Part shown: positions 5,478 through 7,772 of the stretch, in pieces
Layout: every line of letters starts with the position of its first letter
Position numbering within the stretch: position 1 is the stretch's first letter
DNA from: Nitrososphaerales archaeon TH5894
Lineage (GTDB): Archaea > Thermoproteota > Nitrososphaeria > Nitrososphaerales > Nitrososphaeraceae
Reading direction: 5' to 3'
DNA length: 7,772 nucleotides
Assembly (NCBI GenBank): GCA_014523485.1
Contig: JAATVK010000170.1
Coordinates: forward strand, 1 to 7,772
Translations under genes and position numbers: made by a program
The notes under the pieces: model-generated
The model's input: the letters and a program-made list of their open reading frames with translations, nothing else
The model's database searches: none
Told to the model about the DNA's origin: nothing

Positions 5478-5539
5478 GGGGGTCTATTTTTAATATTTTT
5501 GTAACCATGGTTGCAAAAAGATACAAAATTCCTACCCCC
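5478..5539. repeat. Nested inverted repeats around one centre
   Basis: A 24-bp near-perfect palindrome at 5496-5519 is built of TTTTTGTAACC and GGTTGCAAAAA arms around AT. Its only non-complementary pair is 5502/5513. It is flanked symmetrically by GGGGGT (5478-5483) and ACCCCC (5534-5539), whose midpoint is within 1 bp of the palindrome centre. The structure lies between the VapB stop (5546) and the start of the ATPase frame. It could be a dimeric-protein operator, a plasmid/element replication or resolution site, or a bidirectional hairpin terminator. The sequence alone does not decide. Confidence 0.75.
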
Positions 5540-5545
5540 TCTAAA

Positions 5546-5755
5546 TTATAATAGCTCATTTTCTTGTTCTGCTTGTTCTGTTTTGGCTAAAATTCTGACC
5601 AGAACATCATTGAAACTATCGCCTGCACCGCCTAAATTCTTCAATTTTTGATATATATTTTCTGAAACAACTATTCTTTTGAATTTTGAATTTGTTGTTG
5701 TACTTTTAGTTGTTGTTGTTGTTGTTATATTATGCATTATGTTAACTATATTCAT
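5546..5755 (-). CDS. VapB-type antitoxin-like protein without a visible toxin (69 aa)
   Basis: Residues 26-57 (KRIVVSENIYQKLKNLGGAG then DSFNDVLVRIL) match the pattern of the archaeal VapB antitoxin family: a short DNA-binding strand, a helix with YxxLK, and the G-x-SF-x-DV-x-x-x-L motif. Such proteins bind DNA as dimers and neutralise a VapC PIN-domain RNase. No VapC gene lies on either side within the window, so it is an orphan, or a regulator in its own right. The N-terminus is an unusual Thr-rich stretch (residues 11-21) encoded by an ACA/GTT run. ATG at 5755 has no Shine-Dalgarno, but a TATA-like CAATTAATAG at 5775-5784 would allow leaderless initiation. ATG at 5737 is an alternative. 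The nested palindrome just past its stop may be its binding site. Confidence 0.65.
   Translation of the reverse strand: MNIVNIMHNITTTTTTKSTTTNSKFKRIVVSENIYQKLKNLGGAGDSFNDVLVRILAKTEQAEQENELL
5691..5727. repeat. GTT/ACA microsatellite inside the antitoxin-like gene
   Basis: Runs of GTT on the plus strand (ACA/ACT codons on the minus strand) encode the Thr-rich N-terminus of the VapB-like protein. Such a tract can change length by slippage without shifting the frame. Confidence 0.6.
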
Positions 5756-5853
5756 TTAAAACTAATAATTCTTTCTATTAATTGTCTAAACGTGCTCCGT
5801 CGAATATACGCCAAATGTATATAATGTGTCTGCTAATTATTCATGCTAATTAC

Positions 5854-5980
5854 ATGCATGCATACATATAAAAAAGAAAATAATTATGACTTTGATTAAA
5901 CAGTCATATAATGTGAATTGATTTAAAATGATTTACTGATAATGATTATTCTATAATAAAATAGATAGTATGCATGCATA
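5854..5980. repeat. Two copies of ATGCATGCATA upstream of the VapB-like gene
   Basis: ATGCATGCATA occurs at 5854-5864 and 5970-5980, in a gene-free stretch of 244 bp. The core is self-complementary, and the second copy extends to a 12-bp palindrome (5969-5980). The copies lie ~100 and ~215 bp upstream of the VapB-like start and past the 3' end of the metallopeptidase gene. They could be operator sites, though AT/GC alternation may also arise by chance. Confidence 0.4.
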
Positions 5981-5999
5981 TTCTATAGTAAGTAAAATA

Positions 6000-6902
6000 T
6001 TATACTAATCTTCTTGAATTAGTATTTAACCAATCTATTTTATCTAGATAATCTGGAACATACTTATGCAATAATGACCAAAACTTATGAGAATGTCCTT
6101 CTATCTTGAGATGACAGAGATCATGGATTATTATATAATCAACTATGTTTTCAGGTGTTTTTATCAAATTCCCATTTAAAACTTTTTTTTTAGTTTTGGT
6201 TACACTTCCCCATCTATTTTTCAATTTCTTTATTTGCCAATCTGTAGGATGAACTTCAATAATCTTACTAAATCTATCTATTTTTTCTTTGAAAATGATT
6301 TGAGCTTGTTCATAAAGCCAATTTTCATATAATTCTTTAATCTTATTTTTTATTATTATTTTTTTATCTAAATTCTGGCATAATGATTGATTATTATTTT
6401 GCTTATTTTTTTCTATTATATCTTTTAGATAAAATAGCAATTTATTATCATTATCAGCGACTTGTACTTTTCCTTCATTATTGTTATTGGTAGAAAAATT
6501 ATTGCTATCAGTATTTAATTTTCTCAATTCTATCGTGTAGTTGTAGCCTAGATATGGAAGTGTAGATGATGGTAAATAGCTAAGCTCCTTGATTTCACGT
6601 TTAGTCTTGCTATACTCATCTTGCTTTTTTAATATCCACTGTATCTTTTTTTGAATGATATCCTTAATTTCTTCTAATGGTTTATCAAAAAGAACTCTTA
6701 AAGTGATTTCATTTTCATTTTCGATTATAAGTTCAGAAGTCTTTTGTCTTTTACTTCTAACAAGATTATATAAAATGTTATTATTTCCATGCTCAAAAAT
6801 CTCTTTGGTAGTTACAATAGATTTATTGTAATGTTTCTTAATGGATAGATTATATTTTGATGATGCTGACTGATATTCAAAGAAAGTAAACAATGAGATC
6901 AA
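6000..6902 (-). CDS. YgjP/DUF45-type metallopeptidase with an altered active site (HDLCH)
   Basis: The N-terminal beta-rich half has VRSKRQKTSELII (48-60), ITLRVLFDKPLEEI (66-79), IQWILKK (87-93) and LPYLGYNY (115-122). These are the landmarks of the YgjP-like/DUF45 family (predicted metal-dependent hydrolases, COG1451 type). The C-terminal zincin part has LKNRWGSVTK (227-236), LNGNLIKTP (242-250) and the motif HDLCH (260-264), with a third likely ligand at H270 in GHSHKFW. The catalytic Glu of HExxH is Asp here (GAT at 6120-6122, one base from GAA or GAG), and the usual RWGSC has Val for Cys, so activity may be reduced or lost. A low-complexity Asn-rich insert spans ~133-180. The start is TTG at 6902 (no ATG in this frame upstream of the conserved region, no Shine-Dalgarno), so the N-terminus is uncertain. 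Length 300 aa is slightly above the family norm because of the insert. Cytoplasmic; substrate unknown. Confidence 0.85.
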   Translation of the reverse strand: MISLFTFFEYQSASSKYNLSIKKHYNKSIVTTKEIFEHGNNNILYNLVRSKRQKTSELIIENENEITLRVLFDKPLEEIKDIIQKKIQWILKKQDEYSKTKREIKELSYLPSSTLPYLGYNYTIELRKLNTDSNNFSTNNNNEGKVQVADNDNKLLFYLKDIIEKNKQNNNQSLCQNLDKKIIIKNKIKELYENWLYEQAQIIFKEKIDRFSKIIEVHPTDWQIKKLKNRWGSVTKTKKKVLNGNLIKTPENIVDYIIIHDLCHLKIEGHSHKFWSLLHKYVPDYLDKIDWLNTNSRRLV

Positions 6903-6980
6903 GAAATCAATATATGATCAACAATCACTAATATTTTACCTTCAATCCATAAAAAACCATTAGGCAAACAAACCAGTCGA

Positions 6981-7056
6981 GTCATGGCCTGGAACAAACA
7001 ATATCATCATATATGTGCACACAAACCTAAATGAGTGATATAGTCTAGGCCATGAC
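6981..7056. repeat. Long inverted repeat / hairpin (candidate structured RNA)
   Basis: GTCATGGCCT (6981-6990) is exactly complementary to AGGCCATGAC (7047-7056). With one mismatch the arms extend to 13 bp (6981-6993 and 7044-7056). Inside them ATATCA (7001-7006) pairs with TGATAT (7036-7041), giving a two-part stem of about 19 bp with an internal loop. The apical loop contains self-complementary CATATATG and TGTGCACA. A structured ncRNA or a protein-binding cruciform is possible. No snoRNA C/D boxes were clearly recognised. Confidence 0.6.
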
Positions 7057-7141
7057 AATTAAATAATTTATCTCCAATTCATATATAGAATATTAACAAG
7101 TTAATAACACAAAACAACTCTAAAGGATACATCTATAGTCT

Positions 7142-7179
7142 GCTGCTATTATTGCTACTCCTAGATAGCAGCGCTAGGG
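7142..7179 (+). other. Stem-loop with possible H-type pseudoknot
   Basis: GCTGCTAT (7142-7149) pairs with ATAGCAGC (7165-7172) as a perfect 8-bp stem. In its loop CCTAG (7160-7164) can pair with CTAGG (7174-7178), just 3' of the stem, which is the geometry of an H-type pseudoknot; a wobble pair at 7159/7179 would extend it. A T-rich stretch (TTTAACTTTT) follows. Strand is arbitrary, because the reverse complement can form comparable pairs. Confidence 0.4.
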
Positions 7180-7511
7180 CTTTAACTTTTATTTAAATAA
7201 ATAAATATTGTTTCAATTACAAATTTATATTTCAAAAAATGACTTTCCAATAATAAGATCTGTTTAATTTCCAATAGAATATTATAAGCAAAATGCCTTC
7301 TAACAACAAAATTGTGTCAAAAACAGTTTACACACCTCTATTTATAATCATTAATTAATCATTTACTTTACTAATGTAATTTTGAGGTACCAAAAAAATA
7401 GAAAAAGAAAATATTGATTTTATTATCGAATAAGATGGATGCTTATTTTTAATGGTATTATAATAATGCTTTTCTTGCAACTATTAATAAATTTGAAATA
7501 TATTATTCATC

Positions 7512-7772
7512 ATGACAAATATCATAAATAATACAGATCTTGATAAAATTCAAAATACTATTGATAATGGAAAAAAGGATAGACAATTCGTTCGTAAACC
7601 AGTCAAATTGCACGGAGAATGGAATCTTGACCCAAACTCCGAATATCAATTTAAAACAGAATTAACATATGAGAAAGGAAAACAGACTATAGAAATAGAT
7701 TCACCATCATTTTTAGGAGGTAATGGCAACAGAGTAGGACCAATGGGATACTGTATTGCAGGAATTACTTCC
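7512..7772 (+). CDS. OsmC-family protein, N-terminal 87 aa (partial)
   Basis: The frame opens at ATG 7512-7514 and is open to the right edge (87 codons). Residues ~28-50 (FVRKPVKLHGEWNLDP, then SEYQFKTEL) form the strand-rich N-terminal part. IEIDSPSFLGGNGNRVGPMG (from about residue 59) then leads into YCIAGITS, the helix that in OsmC/OhrA proteins carries the first redox-active Cys (here the Cys in GYCIAGITS). Family members reduce organic hydroperoxides in the cytoplasm, with a second Cys further on that lies outside the window, so peroxidase activity cannot be confirmed. No Shine-Dalgarno precedes the ATG; a TATA-like ATTAATAAATTT at ~7482-7494 would give an almost leaderless transcript, common in archaea. 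No operon partner is visible in the window. Confidence 0.75.
   Translation, partial: MTNIINNTDLDKIQNTIDNGKKDRQFVRKPVKLHGEWNLDPNSEYQFKTELTYEKGKQTIEIDSPSFLGGNGNRVGPMGYCIAGITS

Larger units (their letters stand above)
6903..7511. other. 609-bp intergenic region with structured, GC-richer islands
   Basis: No protein-coding frame is supported. The two notable islands are the long inverted repeat at 6981-7056 and the stem/pseudoknot candidate at 7142-7179, both clearly richer in GC than the surrounding AT-rich sequence. The remainder is AT-rich, with TATA-like stretches near 7455-7465 and 7481-7495 that could serve the OsmC-like gene. Confidence 0.5.

Noticed and set aside
5419..5508. Minus-strand 29-aa frame starting at the ATG inside the palindrome
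   Set aside because: Its ATG is part of the symmetric CCATGG core, it overlaps the ATPase upstream frame and it is too short to support.
1..7772. CRISPR array
   Set aside because: No regularly spaced repeats of 24-37 bp are present; the only tandem repeats are the 10-bp, 15-bp and triplet runs described.

Overview
The window looks like a low-coding-density stretch of an AT-rich archaeal chromosome. The best guess is a soil ammonia-oxidising member of Nitrososphaerota (Thaumarchaeota), possibly of the Nitrosocosmicus kind. The reasons are TATA-like BoxA elements about 26-30 nt before starts, a GGTGA Shine-Dalgarno with a TTG start, a tRNA gene without an encoded CCA, small Cys-rich zinc-ribbon proteins, a decayed C2H2 zinc finger, a VapB-like protein with no VapC, and an OsmC-like protein. 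The lineage is inferred from style and protein flavour, not from a marker gene.

Left part (1-3145). A partial membrane-anchored protein runs off the left edge on the minus strand. After it come long AT-rich spacers holding three small minus-strand genes: a zinc-ribbon protein (888-1139), a 67-aa protein (1777-1980) and a 144-aa orphan (2510-2944). Between them lie fragments of decayed coding sequence. The clearest is a C2H2 zinc finger whose second Cys is a TGA stop and whose first His is Tyr (679-873). Two other fragments, at 1323-1421 and 2994-3116, read like protein C-termini without an obvious start.

Centre (3146-4497). Thymidylate kinase (minus) is the one clear metabolic gene here. It is divergent from a 147-aa protein built from three tandem Cys4 zinc ribbons. 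A tRNA-Arg(GCG) with its own BoxA follows.

Mobile-element scar (4498-5760). About 57 nt past the tRNA, in the same orientation, begins the N-terminal third of a tyrosine-recombinase-like integrase. It has a good Shine-Dalgarno but ATA where the start codon should be. It is cut off where it meets, tail to tail, a truncated GHKL (Bergerat-fold) ATPase gene on the minus strand. Upstream of the ATPase is a nested pair of inverted repeats centred on one point, and then a VapB-type antitoxin gene without its toxin. This set reads as the remains of an element integrated at the tRNA gene.

Right part (5761-7772). A YgjP/DUF45-type metallopeptidase follows, with HDLCH in place of the canonical HExxH. 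A 609-bp spacer then carries two unusually GC-rich structured stretches: a long hairpin and a possible H-type pseudoknot. The first 87 codons of an OsmC-family protein run off the right edge. The genes are mostly solitary, each with its own promoter-like sequence, and no operon or pathway is evident.
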